This document shows, one piece after another, positions 20,059 through 28,286 of a stretch of 64,000 nucleotides of DNA. The stretch spans positions 1 to 64,000 of the forward strand of contig NZ_LGDV01000198.1 in the NCBI RefSeq assembly GCF_001280015.1, in the 5' to 3' direction. Numbering within the stretch: position 1 is the first letter of the stretch; each line of letters begins with the position of its first letter. Source of the DNA: Streptomyces sp. MMG1121. Lineage in GTDB: Bacteria; Actinomycetota; Actinomycetes; Streptomycetales; Streptomycetaceae. A program made the translations under genes and the position numbers. The notes under the pieces are model-generated. The model had not been told where the DNA came from. It worked only from the letters and a program-made list of their open reading frames with translations, and searched no databases.

Positions 20059-20381
20059 CAGATGTCCTCACCCGTCCGCTTGGCAACGCGGATCTTGTTG
20101 CCTTCGTCGTCGAAGCGGTAACCGACACGCGTGACAACCTTGTTGCCGTCCTTCTCAACGACCAGCTGGACGTTGGAGACGTGGATCGGCGCCTCGGTCG
20201 TGACGATGCCGCCGGCCTGGGAACCGCGAGCGGTCGGGCCGGCCTTGGTGTGCTTCTTGACCCGGTTGACACCCTCGACCAGGACACGGTCCTCGCGGGG
20301 GTAGGCCGCGATGACCTTGCCCTGCTTGCCCTTGTCCTTACCGGTGATGACCTGGACCAGGTCGCCCTTCTTGATCTTCAT
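20058..20381 (-). CDS. rplX: Large ribosomal subunit protein uL24
   Basis: Initiates 50S assembly; KOW-type protein of 107 residues. [20 protein letters not shown] covers the KOW motif, followed by [22 protein letters not shown] and [21 protein letters not shown]. Two nt separate it from rplN. Confidence 0.98.
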   Translation of the reverse strand: MKIKKGDLVQVITGKDKGKQGKVIAAYPREDRVLVEGVNRVKKHTKAGPTARGSQAGGIVTTEAPIHVSNVQLVVEKDGNKVVTRVGYRFDDEGNKIRVAKRTGEDI

Positions 20382-20383
20382 GC

Positions 20384-20752
20384 TTACAGCACCTCCGGCG
20401 CGAGCGAGATGATCTTCATGAACTTCTTCTCGCGCAGCTCACGGCCGACCGGGCCGAAGATACGGGTGCCGCGAGGGTCGCCGTCGTTCTTCAGAATGAC
20501 GGCGGCGTTCTCGTCGAAGCGGATGTACGAGCCGTCCGGACGGCGGCGCTCCTTGACGGTGCGAACGATGACCGCCTTGACGACGTCACCCTTCTTCACG
20601 TTGCCACCGGGGATCGCGTCCTTGACGGTGGCGACGATGACGTCACCGATGCCCGCGTAGCGGCGACCGGAGCCACCGAGCACACGGATGCAAAGGATCT
20701 CCTTCGCACCAGTGTTGTCGGCGACGCGCAGTCGCGACTCCTGCTGGATCAC
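20384..20752 (-). CDS. rplN: Large ribosomal subunit protein uL14
   Basis: 50S protein contacting 16S rRNA in an intersubunit bridge. The 122-residue product starts at GTG ([20 protein letters not shown]) and has the signature [20 protein letters not shown] and [14 protein letters not shown]. It is the first gene of the spc group, 98 nt after rpsQ across two hairpins. Confidence 0.98.
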   Translation of the reverse strand: MIQQESRLRVADNTGAKEILCIRVLGGSGRRYAGIGDVIVATVKDAIPGGNVKKGDVVKAVIVRTVKERRRPDGSYIRFDENAAVILKNDGDPRGTRIFGPVGRELREKKFMKIISLAPEVL

Positions 20753-20780
20753 GTCTATCTCCTGTTTGTCTGCCGGTTCC

Positions 20781-20848
20781 CGGCAGGGGCCTCAGTACGA
20801 GTGCCCCTGCCGAGCCTGGCGGAACTGACCTGCGGGTTTGCCCGCAGG
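20781..20848 (-). terminator. Two hairpins at the S10/spc operon boundary
   Basis: Directly after the rpsQ stop, arms cctgcggg (20829-20836) and cccgcagg (20841-20848) form a perfect 8-bp stem with a 4-nt loop. Next, cggcaggggc (20781-20790) and gcccctgccg (20803-20812) form a perfect 10-bp stem with a 12-nt loop. Neither is followed by a strong T-run. They fill most of the 98-nt gap and likely attenuate or process the transcript between the two operons. Confidence 0.6.
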
Positions 20849-20850
20849 AA

Positions 20851-21138
20851 TTACTTGGCCTTCTCGAGGATCTCGACGACGCGCCAGCGCTTCGTCGCGG
20901 ACAGCGGCCGGGTCTCCATCAGGAGGACACGGTCGCCGACACCCGCGGCGTTCTGCTCGTCGTGCGCCTTGAGCTTGTTCGTACGGCGGATGACCTTGCC
21001 GTACAGCGCGTGCTTGACGCGGTCCTCGACGGCGACGACGACGGTCTTGTCCATCTTGTCGCTGACGACGAGACCCTCGCGGGTCTTGCGGAAGCCGCGG
21101 GCCTCTGCAGTCTGCTCAGTCACGTTGCTCTCACTCAT
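20851..21138 (-). CDS. rpsQ: Small ribosomal subunit protein uS17
   Basis: Primary 16S rRNA-binding protein with an OB fold. The 95-residue product has [39 protein letters not shown] and the signature [20 protein letters not shown]. Last gene of the S10 operon; ATG overlaps the rpmC stop. Confidence 0.98.
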   Translation of the reverse strand: MSESNVTEQTAEARGFRKTREGLVVSDKMDKTVVVAVEDRVKHALYGKVIRRTNKLKAHDEQNAAGVGDRVLLMETRPLSATKRWRVVEILEKAK

Positions 21139-21362
21139 CAGGCGCTCTCCACCGTCTCGATGCCCAGCTCGCGCTCACGCATCAGGGTGTAGATCCGCGC
21201 GATGTCCTTACGGACGGCCTTGAGCCGACCGTGGTTCTCGAGCTGACCAGTCGCCGCCTGGAAGCGGAGGTTGAACAGCTCTTCCTTGGCCTCGCGGAGC
21301 TTCGCCAGAAGCTCCTCGTTGCCCAGCTCGCGCAGCTCGGACGCCTTGGTACCGGCCGACAT
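21138..21362 (-). CDS. rpmC: Large ribosomal subunit protein uL29
   Basis: 50S exit-tunnel protein that contacts trigger factor and SRP. The 74-residue product is [20 protein letters not shown] followed by [20 protein letters not shown] and [18 protein letters not shown] one codon upstream would add a single Met; the ATG that overlaps the rplP stop (TGATG) is chosen. Confidence 0.97.
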   Translation of the reverse strand: MSAGTKASELRELGNEELLAKLREAKEELFNLRFQAATGQLENHGRLKAVRKDIARIYTLMRERELGIETVESA

Positions 21363-21781
21363 CACGCTTCACCTGCCTCGCGCTTGACGATCCGGCACTT
21401 CATCGGCAGCTTGTGGGCTGCGCGAGTCAGGGCCTCACGGGCGATCTTCTCGTTGGGGTAGGACAGCTCGAACATGACCCGGCCCGGGTGCACGTTCGCG
21501 ATCCACCACTCCGGAGAACCCTTACCGGAACCCATGCGGGTCTCGGCCGGCTTCTTCGTGAGCGGGCGGTCCGGGTAGATGTTGATCCAGACCTTGCCGC
21601 CACGCTTGATGTGGCGGGTCATCGCGATACGGGCCGCCTCGATCTGGCGGTTGGTCACGTACGCCGGCGTGAGGGCCTGGATGCCGTACTCGCCGAACGC
21701 AACCGTGGTACCACCCTTGGCCATACCGCGGCGCTTGGGGTGGTGCTGCTTGCGGTGCTTGACCCTACGGGGGATCAGCAT
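21362..21781 (-). CDS. rplP: Large ribosomal subunit protein uL16
   Basis: 50S protein near the A-site tRNA and peptidyl transferase centre. The 139-residue product has [20 protein letters not shown], the signature [36 protein letters not shown] and PGRVMFEL. Between rpsC (5-nt gap) and rpmC (overlap). Confidence 0.98.
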   Translation of the reverse strand: MLIPRRVKHRKQHHPKRRGMAKGGTTVAFGEYGIQALTPAYVTNRQIEAARIAMTRHIKRGGKVWINIYPDRPLTKKPAETRMGSGKGSPEWWIANVHPGRVMFELSYPNEKIAREALTRAAHKLPMKCRIVKREAGEA

Positions 21782-21786
21782 TTCGG

Positions 21787-22608
21787 TCAGGCCTCCGTTC
21801 CGGTGCTCTCAGCCGGAGCGGACGCGGGAGCCTCGGCCTTGGGGGCCTCGGCGCCGGCAGCCTGCTGCGGCTTGCGACCGCGCCGCTCGCCACCACGGCC
21901 ACCACGGGCCGGGCGGTCGGCACCACCACGGGCCGGGCGGTTACCCGCACGGGCCGCAGCGTTCTCGGCGCGGACCTCGGCGATGTTCTTCACGTCGCCC
22001 TTGTAGATCCAGACCTTCACACCGATGCGGCCGAAGGTCGTCTTGGCCTCGAAGAAGCCGTAGTCCACGTTCGCGCGGAGCGTGTGCAGGGGCACACGGC
22101 CCTCGCGGTAGAACTCCGAGCGGGACATCTCGGCGCCGCCGAGGCGGCCGCCGCACTGGATCTTGATGCCCTTGGCGCCGGCCTTCATCGCCGACTGCAT
22201 GCTCTTGCGCATGGCACGGCGGAAGGAGACGCGGGAGGAGAGCTGCTCGGCAACGGCCTGGGCAACCAGCTGAGCGTCGGTCTCGGGGTTCTTGACCTCG
22301 AGGATGTTCAGCTGGACCTGCTTGCCCGTGAGCTTCTCGAGGTCACCGCGGATGCGGTCGGCCTCGGCGCCACGGCGGCCGATGACGATGCCCGGACGAG
22401 CGGTGTGGATGTCCACCCGCACGCGGTCACGGGTGCGCTCGATCTCAACCTTCGAGATGCCGGCGCGCTCCATGCCGGACGTCATCATCCGACGGATGGC
22501 GACGTCTTCCTTGACGTAGTCCTTGTACAGCTTGTCGGCGTACCACCGGGACTTGAAGTCCGTGGTGACACCGAGCCGGAACCCATGCGGGTTAACCTTC
22601 TGGCCCAT
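21787..22608 (-). CDS. rpsC: Small ribosomal subunit protein uS3
   Basis: Forms the mRNA entry tunnel of the 30S subunit and has helicase activity in E. coli. The 273-residue product has [20 protein letters not shown], a KH domain with [14 protein letters not shown], and the C-terminal domain with [22 protein letters not shown] 55-residue tail rich in Arg/Gly then Ala/Glu ([19 protein letters not shown]...) extends beyond the E. coli length, usual in Streptomyces. Its ATG overlaps the rplV stop (TAATG). Confidence 0.98.
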   Translation of the reverse strand: MGQKVNPHGFRLGVTTDFKSRWYADKLYKDYVKEDVAIRRMMTSGMERAGISKVEIERTRDRVRVDIHTARPGIVIGRRGAEADRIRGDLEKLTGKQVQLNILEVKNPETDAQLVAQAVAEQLSSRVSFRRAMRKSMQSAMKAGAKGIKIQCGGRLGGAEMSRSEFYREGRVPLHTLRANVDYGFFEAKTTFGRIGVKVWIYKGDVKNIAEVRAENAAARAGNRPARGGADRPARGGRGGERRGRKPQQAAGAEAPKAEAPASAPAESTGTEA

Positions 22609-22955
22609 TACCGGGTTCCTTCCTTGCTGCTGACGACCACGGTGATGTGGCTGGTCCGCTTGCGGATCCGGTAGGCACGGCCCTGGGCACGCGGCCGGAA
22701 CCGCTTCAGGGTCGGGCCCTCGTCGACGTAGGCCTCGGAAATGAAGAGGCTGTCGGCGTCGGTGTGGTCGTAGTTGTGCGCGGCGTTGGCGATGGCGCTG
22801 TCGAGCACCTTGCCGACCGGCACGGAGGCTGCCTGCGGAGCGAATCGCAGAACAGCCTGAGCCTCCGTGGCGTCCATGCCACGGATCAGGTCCACCACGC
22901 GGCGGGCCTTCATGGGCGTGACGCGGATGTACCGCGCCTGGGCCCTGGCTTCCAT
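22608..22955 (-). CDS. rplV: Large ribosomal subunit protein uL22
   Basis: 50S protein whose loop lines the exit tunnel. The 115-residue product has [40 protein letters not shown] and the signature [19 protein letters not shown]. No macrolide-resistance type deletion is visible in the RPRAQGRA loop. Confidence 0.98.
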   Translation of the reverse strand: MEARAQARYIRVTPMKARRVVDLIRGMDATEAQAVLRFAPQAASVPVGKVLDSAIANAAHNYDHTDADSLFISEAYVDEGPTLKRFRPRAQGRAYRIRKRTSHITVVVSSKEGTR

Positions 22956-22999
22956 GGTTGTCCCTCTCAGTTACTTACGTGTCTGAATGCGATCCGCTA

Positions 23000-23281
23000 C
23001 TAGCGGCGCTTCGACTTCCGGTCGTCCTTGACGTGGCCCCGGAAGGTGCGGGTCGGCGAGAACTCGCCGAGCTTGTGGCCGACCATCGACTCGGTGACGA
23101 ACACCGGGATGTGGGTCTTGCCGTTGTGCACCGCGATCGTGTGGCCGAGCATGGCCGGGACGATCATCGAGCGACGGGACCAGGTCTTGATGACGTTCTT
23201 GGTACCGGCTTCGTTCTGGACGTCCACCTTCTTGATCAGGTGGTCGTCGACGAAGGGTCCCTTCTTCAAGCTACGAGGCAT
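23000..23281 (-). CDS. rpsS: Small ribosomal subunit protein uS19
   Basis: 30S head protein that pairs with S13. The 93-residue product begins [20 protein letters not shown], then [20 protein letters not shown] and [16 protein letters not shown]. It lies 12 nt after rplB and 44 nt before rplV. Confidence 0.98.
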   Translation of the reverse strand: MPRSLKKGPFVDDHLIKKVDVQNEAGTKNVIKTWSRRSMIVPAMLGHTIAVHNGKTHIPVFVTESMVGHKLGEFSPTRTFRGHVKDDRKSKRR

Positions 23282-23293
23282 CTCAACCCGTCC

Positions 23294-24130
23294 TTAGCGC
23301 TTCTTGTTCGTCTTGCGGCGGCGGACGATGTACTTGTTCGACGCCTTCTTGGGCGAACGAGTACGGCCTTCCTTCTTGCCCCACGGGGACACAGGGTGGC
23401 GACCACCGGAGGTCCGGCCCTCACCACCACCGTGCGGGTGGTCAACCGGGTTCATGACGACACCACGGACGGTCGGGCGAACGCCCAGCCACCGCTTACG
23501 GCCGGCCTTACCCCAGTTGATGTTGCTCTGCTCGGCGTTGCCGACCTCACCGACGGTGGCGCGGCAGCGGACGTCGACGAGACGGATCTCGCCGGACGGC
23601 ATGCGCAGGTGGGCGTAGGCGCCCTCCTTCGCGAGCAGCTGCACGGAGGCACCGGCGGAGCGGGCGAACTTGGCACCGCCACCGGGACGGAGCTCGATCG
23701 CGTGGATCGTGGTACCGACCGGGATGTTGCGGAGGGCCAGGTTGTTGCCCGGCTTGATGTCGGCCCCGGGACCGTTCTCGACGCGGTCACCCTGCTGCAG
23801 GTTGCGCGGGGCGAGGATGTAGCGCTTCTCGCCGTCGGCGTAGTGCAGCAGCGCGATGCGCGCGGTGCGGTTGGGGTCGTACTCGATGTGCGCGACCTTC
23901 GCCGGCACGCCGTCCTTGTCGTGACGACGGAAGTCGATCACTCGGTAGGCGCGCTTGTGTCCGCCACCCTGGTGGCGAACGGTCACACGACCGGCGTTGT
24001 TACGGCCGCCCTTGCTGTGCAGCGGGCGGACCAGCGACTTCTCCGGCGTGGACCGCGTGACCTCGACGAAGTCGGCGACGCTGGCGCCACGACGGCCCGG
24101 CGTAGTCGGCTTGTACTTGCGGATTCCCAT
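23294..24130 (-). CDS. rplB: Large ribosomal subunit protein uL2
   Basis: Primary 23S rRNA-binding protein required for peptidyl transferase assembly. The 278-residue product has [40 protein letters not shown] and the C-terminal signature [20 protein letters not shown] with the essential His. Confidence 0.98.
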   Translation of the reverse strand: MGIRKYKPTTPGRRGASVADFVEVTRSTPEKSLVRPLHSKGGRNNAGRVTVRHQGGGHKRAYRVIDFRRHDKDGVPAKVAHIEYDPNRTARIALLHYADGEKRYILAPRNLQQGDRVENGPGADIKPGNNLALRNIPVGTTIHAIELRPGGGAKFARSAGASVQLLAKEGAYAHLRMPSGEIRLVDVRCRATVGEVGNAEQSNINWGKAGRKRWLGVRPTVRGVVMNPVDHPHGGGEGRTSGGRHPVSPWGKKEGRTRSPKKASNKYIVRRRKTNKKR

Positions 24131-24170
24131 TTCTCAGTCCTCGTCCGATATCGGACGATCCGGACCGCCC

Positions 24171-24590
24171 TTAGGCGGTCGGACCGCCGAAGATGTCGAT
24201 ACGGTCGCCCTCGGCGAGGGTCACGATCGCGCGCTTGGTCGCGGCACGCTGACCGAAGCCCGTCTTCGTGCGCTTGCGCTTGCCCTGGCGGTTGATCGTG
24301 TTGACCCCGGTGACCTTGACGTCGAAGACCGCCTGGACGGCCTGCTTGATCTGGGTCTTGTTGGCGCCCGGGGCGACGACGAACGTGTACTTGTTCTCGT
24401 CGAGGAGCGCGTAGCTCTTCTCCGAGACGACCGGCTTGACCAGCACGTCGCGGGGGTCCGTGAAGGACTTGCTCAGCGGGGTCTCGACGGTGTTCTTGCC
24501 CTCGGCGGCGTGGCGGCGCGCCTTGGCGACGCGCGCGGCCTTGGCGGCCTTGGCCGCCTTCGAGGCGATAGCGGGGTGACGGATAGCCAT
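24171..24590 (-). CDS. rplW: Large ribosomal subunit protein uL23
   Basis: Exit-tunnel rim protein, docking site for trigger factor and SRP. The 139-residue product has a basic Ala/Lys-rich N-terminal extension (about 1-40), then [22 protein letters not shown] and [18 protein letters not shown]. The ATG overlaps the rplD stop by one base. Confidence 0.97.
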   Translation of the reverse strand: MAIRHPAIASKAAKAAKAARVAKARRHAAEGKNTVETPLSKSFTDPRDVLVKPVVSEKSYALLDENKYTFVVAPGANKTQIKQAVQAVFDVKVTGVNTINRQGKRKRTKTGFGQRAATKRAIVTLAEGDRIDIFGGPTA

Positions 24591-25243
24591 CAGGCCTCGC
24601 TCCCTTCGGTGTCATTGGCCTTCGGGCCGGACACGAAGGACTCGAACGCGGACTGGGTGAAGACCACGTCGTCCGAGACGAGAACGTCGTACGTGTTCAG
24701 CTGGCCCGGCTCCAGGATGTGGACCTGGGGCAGGTTGCGGGCGGACAGCCACGCGGCCTCGTCGGCGCGCTCGACGACCAGGAGCAGGTTCTTGCGCTCG
24801 CTGATCTTGCCGAACAGGCTCTTCGCGGCCTTGGTGGAGACCCCGCCCTCGACCACGCCGGAGACGACGTGGATGCGGTTGTGACGCGCCCGGTCGGTGA
24901 GGGCGTGGCGCAGGGCCGCGGCCTTCATCTTCTTCGGGGTGCGCTGCGAGTAGTCACGCGGCACGGGACCGTGCACGACGCCACCACCGGCGAACTGCGG
25001 CGCGCGGGTCGAGCCCTGACGGGCGCGGCCGGTGCCCTTCTGGCGGTACGGCTTCTTGCCGCCACCACGGACTTCGCCACGGGTCTTGGTCTTGTGCGTG
25101 CCCTGACGGGCAGCGGCCAGCTGCGCGACGACGACCTGGTGGATCAGCGGAATGCTGATCTTCTCCACGTCGAAGATCTCCGCGGGGAGCTCGACGGAAC
25201 CGGCCTTGTCGCCCGCCGGCGAAAGGATGTCAACAGTGCTCAT
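24590..25243 (-). CDS. rplD: Large ribosomal subunit protein uL4
   Basis: 50S protein whose loop lines the exit tunnel; in E. coli it represses its own S10 operon. The 217-residue product includes [40 protein letters not shown] (tunnel loop), [20 protein letters not shown] and a Rossmann-like C-terminal part. Whether L4 autoregulates here is not shown by sequence. Confidence 0.98.
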   Translation of the reverse strand: MSTVDILSPAGDKAGSVELPAEIFDVEKISIPLIHQVVVAQLAAARQGTHKTKTRGEVRGGGKKPYRQKGTGRARQGSTRAPQFAGGGVVHGPVPRDYSQRTPKKMKAAALRHALTDRARHNRIHVVSGVVEGGVSTKAAKSLFGKISERKNLLLVVERADEAAWLSARNLPQVHILEPGQLNTYDVLVSDDVVFTQSAFESFVSGPKANDTEGSEA

Positions 25244-25251
25244 CGGTTACC

Positions 25252-25896
25252 TCAGGCCCCCTTGGCCGCGGTGCGGACCAGGACGAGGCCGCCGTTCGGA
25301 CCGGGAACCGCGCCCTTGATGAGCAGCAGACCCTTCTCCGCGTCAACGGCGTGGACGGTCAGGTTCTGGGTGGTGACCCGCTCGTTGCCCATGCGACCCG
25401 CCATGCGGAGGCCCTTGAACACGCGGCCCGGGGTGGCGCAGCCACCGATGGAACCGGGAGAGCGGTGCTTGCGCTGGGTGCCGTGTCCGGCGCCGAGGCC
25501 CTTGAAGTTGTGACGCTTCATGACACCGGCGAAGCCCTTGCCCTTGCTCTTGCCGGTCACGTCGACCTTGATCCCGGCCTCGAACACCTCAGCGGTGATC
25601 TCCTGGCCGAGGGTGTACTCGGAGGCGTCCGCGGTGCGGATCTCAACGAGGTGGCGACGCGGCGTGACATCGGCCTTGGCGAAGTGGCCCTTGAGGGGCT
25701 TGTTCACCTTGCGCGGGTCGATCTCGCCGAAAGCGATCTGGACGGACTCGTAGCCGTCGACATCGTTCGTACGGACCTGGGTGACGACGTTGGGGCCGGC
25801 CTTGACGACGGTGACCGGAACAACACGGTTGTTCTCGTCCCACACCTGCGTCATGCCGAGCTTCTCGCCCAGGATGCCCTTGATCTGCTTAGCCAT
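25252..25896 (-). CDS. rplC: Large ribosomal subunit protein uL3
   Basis: 50S protein reaching the peptidyl transferase centre. The 214-residue product begins [20 protein letters not shown] and has the signature [20 protein letters not shown] and GQMGN-equivalent [12 protein letters not shown]. Residues near the tiamulin/linezolid site look ordinary. It follows rpsJ by 17 nt. Confidence 0.98.
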   Translation of the reverse strand: MAKQIKGILGEKLGMTQVWDENNRVVPVTVVKAGPNVVTQVRTNDVDGYESVQIAFGEIDPRKVNKPLKGHFAKADVTPRRHLVEIRTADASEYTLGQEITAEVFEAGIKVDVTGKSKGKGFAGVMKRHNFKGLGAGHGTQRKHRSPGSIGGCATPGRVFKGLRMAGRMGNERVTTQNLTVHAVDAEKGLLLIKGAVPGPNGGLVLVRTAAKGA

Positions 25897-25913
25897 TCTC
25901 AGCTCACCGACCC

Positions 25914-26222
25914 TCAGAGCTTGATCTCGATGTCGACACCGGCCGGGAGGTCGAGTCGCATCAGAGAGTCAACGGTCTTGGGGGTGGGGTCGAGGATGTC
26001 GATCAGGCGCTTGTGCGTGCGCATCTCGAAGTGCTCGCGCGAGTCCTTGTACTTGTGCGGCGACTTGATGACGCAGTACACGTTCTTCTCAGTGGGCAGC
26101 GGCACCGGGCCCGCGACCGACGCACCAGTGCGGGTCACCGTCTCGACGATCTTCTTCGCCGAGGAGTCGATGACCTCGTGGTCGTAGGCCTTGAGCCGGA
26201 TGCGGATCTTCTGTCCCGCCAT
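25914..26222 (-). CDS. rpsJ: Small ribosomal subunit protein uS10
   Basis: 30S protein that also joins the NusB/NusG antitermination complex. The 102-residue product is [60 protein letters not shown] and VDIEIKL at the end. The frame stays open upstream, but ATG at 26220-26222 matches the family. First gene of the S10 operon, preceded by a leader of about 375 nt. Confidence 0.98.
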   Translation of the reverse strand: MAGQKIRIRLKAYDHEVIDSSAKKIVETVTRTGASVAGPVPLPTEKNVYCVIKSPHKYKDSREHFEMRTHKRLIDILDPTPKTVDSLMRLDLPAGVDIEIKL

Positions 26223-26603
26223 GGCTACTCCGTAGTCCTGTCTCTGGAACGCTCTGGAACCCGGTGTTCCGTACTTCCGTCTCCGACCCACGCGGTCGGG
26301 CGTGTCGCTCTCCCGCTGACACGGATGTCCCTTGTTCGAACATCCCTGCGGGGAATGCGCACGGCCCTTCCGGAACCGCAAGCCGGGGGCGAAGGCCCAC
26401 CGGGTGCCTGGCCGGTGCCGCACCGCACTTCCCGAAAGATTCCCGTACGTCCGCCCCAGCGCTGCCGCGAAGGCAGTTAGGGCGACGAGTACTGTGGGAC
26501 TCGCTTTCAGTCCTCCCGGCGGGAGGCGCGCAGCATCAACACTCGACCGAGCAACTCGGACAGTCTGCCATATGGGGCGGGGGGCTGGCCAATCGGGGCG
26601 TAG
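26223..26603 (-). promoter_or_regulatory. Long untranslated leader of the S10 operon
   Basis: No gene is seen between rpsJ and the next gene; about 375 nt would be transcribed ahead of rpsJ from the predicted promoter. The notable part is 26283-26307, whose RNA-sense strand contains CCGACCGCGTGGGTCGG, a hairpin with a GCGT loop. The same element, 24 of 25 nt identical, lies in the rpsL leader at 38020-38044. It is 61 nt before the rpsJ start. Confidence 0.6.
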
Positions 26604-26631
26604 AGATTACCCCTCGGGTGACGTAGGTCAA
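26604..26631 (-). promoter_or_regulatory. Predicted S10 operon promoter
   Basis: Minus-strand -35 TTGACC (26626-26631) and -10 TAATCT (26604-26609) with a 16-nt spacer. It lies just beyond the stop of the neighbouring membrane-protein gene and about 380 nt upstream of rpsJ. Confidence 0.55.
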
Positions 26632-26662
26632 ACTGGTGCGCCGGATTCCTCGGCTCCTGCGG

Positions 26663-27670
26663 TCACCGGAGCGTGTCGAGCGCGTCGCTCCGAGCGGAGG
26701 CCGCGTTGTCCCTGGATCCGTATGCCAGTGAGTCCTGCAGCCCGCCGTCAGCACCGAGCGCCTTGCCCCAGATACGGCTCATGTCCATGCTCTGGGCCTC
26801 CAGCCGCGCGAGCGCGTCCGCGGCGTCGACACCCTTCAGCTCCTGCTTCCACGAGTCGATCAGATGGCCGGCGGGGTCCTGGCCGTAGGCGGGCGGGGCG
26901 GACGCGTGTGCCGACAGACGAGTGGCGACGTCCCCGCCCCACTTCCGCGCCCCGGTCCGTCCCACGCTCCCTGTCACCTTTTCCGCCACCCCGTCCAGCG
27001 AGCCGAGCACCCGCCCGCAGAGCTTCGCCCGCAGAGTGAGCGTCTCCTTCCCGGCCGTGACGGGGGTGGCGGCGAGATCGGCGGCGGCCTGCCGGGTGGC
27101 GGCGTCACGGACCGTGGCGTAGGCCTCGGGGCTGTCGGACACCGCCCGTACGACATGGAGCACGGTGTCCACCGACATGGACATGTGGACGCCGGTCCGG
27201 TCCTGCCAGGGCGAGGTGGACGACGTGTCCGCGCGGATGTAGTCCACGTTCACCGAGGTCAGGATCTGGTCCGTGTCATCCGCGTAATCGGCCAGCGCCT
27301 GGGCGAGGGGAACGGCGAGGGCGGGATCCACTGTCCGGTCGCCCGTTCCGACCGTGTCGTCCACGGCCGTCAGCAGGTTCTGCATGGCTCGCGCCTGCTG
27401 GAGGGTGTGCTTGCCCGGCGTCGTTCCCATGGTGACGTGCTTGACGGCCGCGCCCAGCGCCGGGCAGCTGAGATCACTCCGGTACTCCGCCCCGAGGGCC
27501 GACCGCACCCTCTTGTCCGCCAGGAGCTGCTTCTGGCATGCCCCGGAGTCCTTGGCGGAGCCGACCCACAGCCAGGCCCCGACGGCACCGGCCGTGATCA
27601 CACCCGCAGCGCCGACTGCGACCGTCAAGAGCAGGACACGCCATTTCGCCCTGTCGGCGGTCACGGCCAC
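26663..27670 (-). CDS. Membrane-anchored protein of unknown function
   Basis: Not recognised as a known family. The 335-residue product has a short cytoplasmic start (MAVTADRAKWR), one transmembrane helix at about 12-36 and a long exported helical domain rich in Ala, Asp and Thr, with Cys residues in ACQKQLL, DLSCPALG and LCGRVLG. GTG at 27668-27670 is preceded by GAAGACGG; a second GTG lies six nt downstream. It is the last gene of a four-gene minus-strand cluster with the lipoprotein and two WXG-like proteins, and ends next to the S10 promoter. Confidence 0.65.
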   Translation of the reverse strand: MAVTADRAKWRVLLLTVAVGAAGVITAGAVGAWLWVGSAKDSGACQKQLLADKRVRSALGAEYRSDLSCPALGAAVKHVTMGTTPGKHTLQQARAMQNLLTAVDDTVGTGDRTVDPALAVPLAQALADYADDTDQILTSVNVDYIRADTSSTSPWQDRTGVHMSMSVDTVLHVVRAVSDSPEAYATVRDAATRQAAADLAATPVTAGKETLTLRAKLCGRVLGSLDGVAEKVTGSVGRTGARKWGGDVATRLSAHASAPPAYGQDPAGHLIDSWKQELKGVDAADALARLEAQSMDMSRIWGKALGADGGLQDSLAYGSRDNAASARSDALDTLR

Positions 27671-27749
27671 CCGTCTTCAGCGGCACGGCCGTCTCGGCCC
27701 TCGTTTCCCGCCCGTCGGTCGCGCGCGTTCCTCCCCGCCGGAACACTTT

Positions 27750-28286
27750 TCACTTGGTGCAGCCGAATTTCTTGGTTTCCTTCGGCACGAGAGCGTCGAC
27801 GAACCGTTGCAGCTTCTTGTAACCAGTGGGAGTGTTCTCGACTCGGTCGCCGAAGAAATAGACCCCGAACATCATGTACGCGTTCCGGGAGGTGCAGTTC
27901 GCCTGGACCACGGCGCCGTCGCTTCCGATCGCCGCATGTCCCGGGAAGGACACGGCCCGCTCGGCGGCGAACTTGTACGTCGAGCCCTCTGTTTTCCAGT
28001 TCACCGGATCCGGGGCCCGGTCCCAGCTCGTAATGTCGACGTACAGCACCCGGTGACCGTCGGCGCTCAGGGCGCAGGCCGCGCCCGGCTGTCCCTCAAG
28101 GGCCGCGTACGTCTGCTTCACCGGTCCGTCCTTCGGGATGAGCGGTGACAGGGCCTCCTTCGGCACCGGGACCTTGCAGAACTCCGTGGGGACGGTGGCG
28201 TGGGTGCTGCTGCTGCAGCCGGCCGCCGCTGCCAGGACGGCGGTGCACATCAGGGCCACCGCCCCACGCCTCGGTCCTGTCGTCAT
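27750..28286 (-). CDS. Putative secreted lipoprotein, DUF3558-like
   Basis: The 178-residue product has a lipoprotein signal: MTTGPRRGAVALM then LAAAAGC with lipidated Cys24, so it should sit on the outer face of the membrane. The mature part opens SSSTHATVPTEFCKVPVPKE and contains further cysteines (ACALS, NCTSR, FGCTK), giving two possible disulfides. The spacing of Cys residues and length recall actinobacterial DUF3558 lipoproteins, but this is a loose resemblance. Its ATG overlaps the stop of the 718-residue gene by one base, indicating co-expression. Confidence 0.7.
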   Translation of the reverse strand: MTTGPRRGAVALMCTAVLAAAAGCSSSTHATVPTEFCKVPVPKEALSPLIPKDGPVKQTYAALEGQPGAACALSADGHRVLYVDITSWDRAPDPVNWKTEGSTYKFAAERAVSFPGHAAIGSDGAVVQANCTSRNAYMMFGVYFFGDRVENTPTGYKKLQRFVDALVPKETKKFGCTK

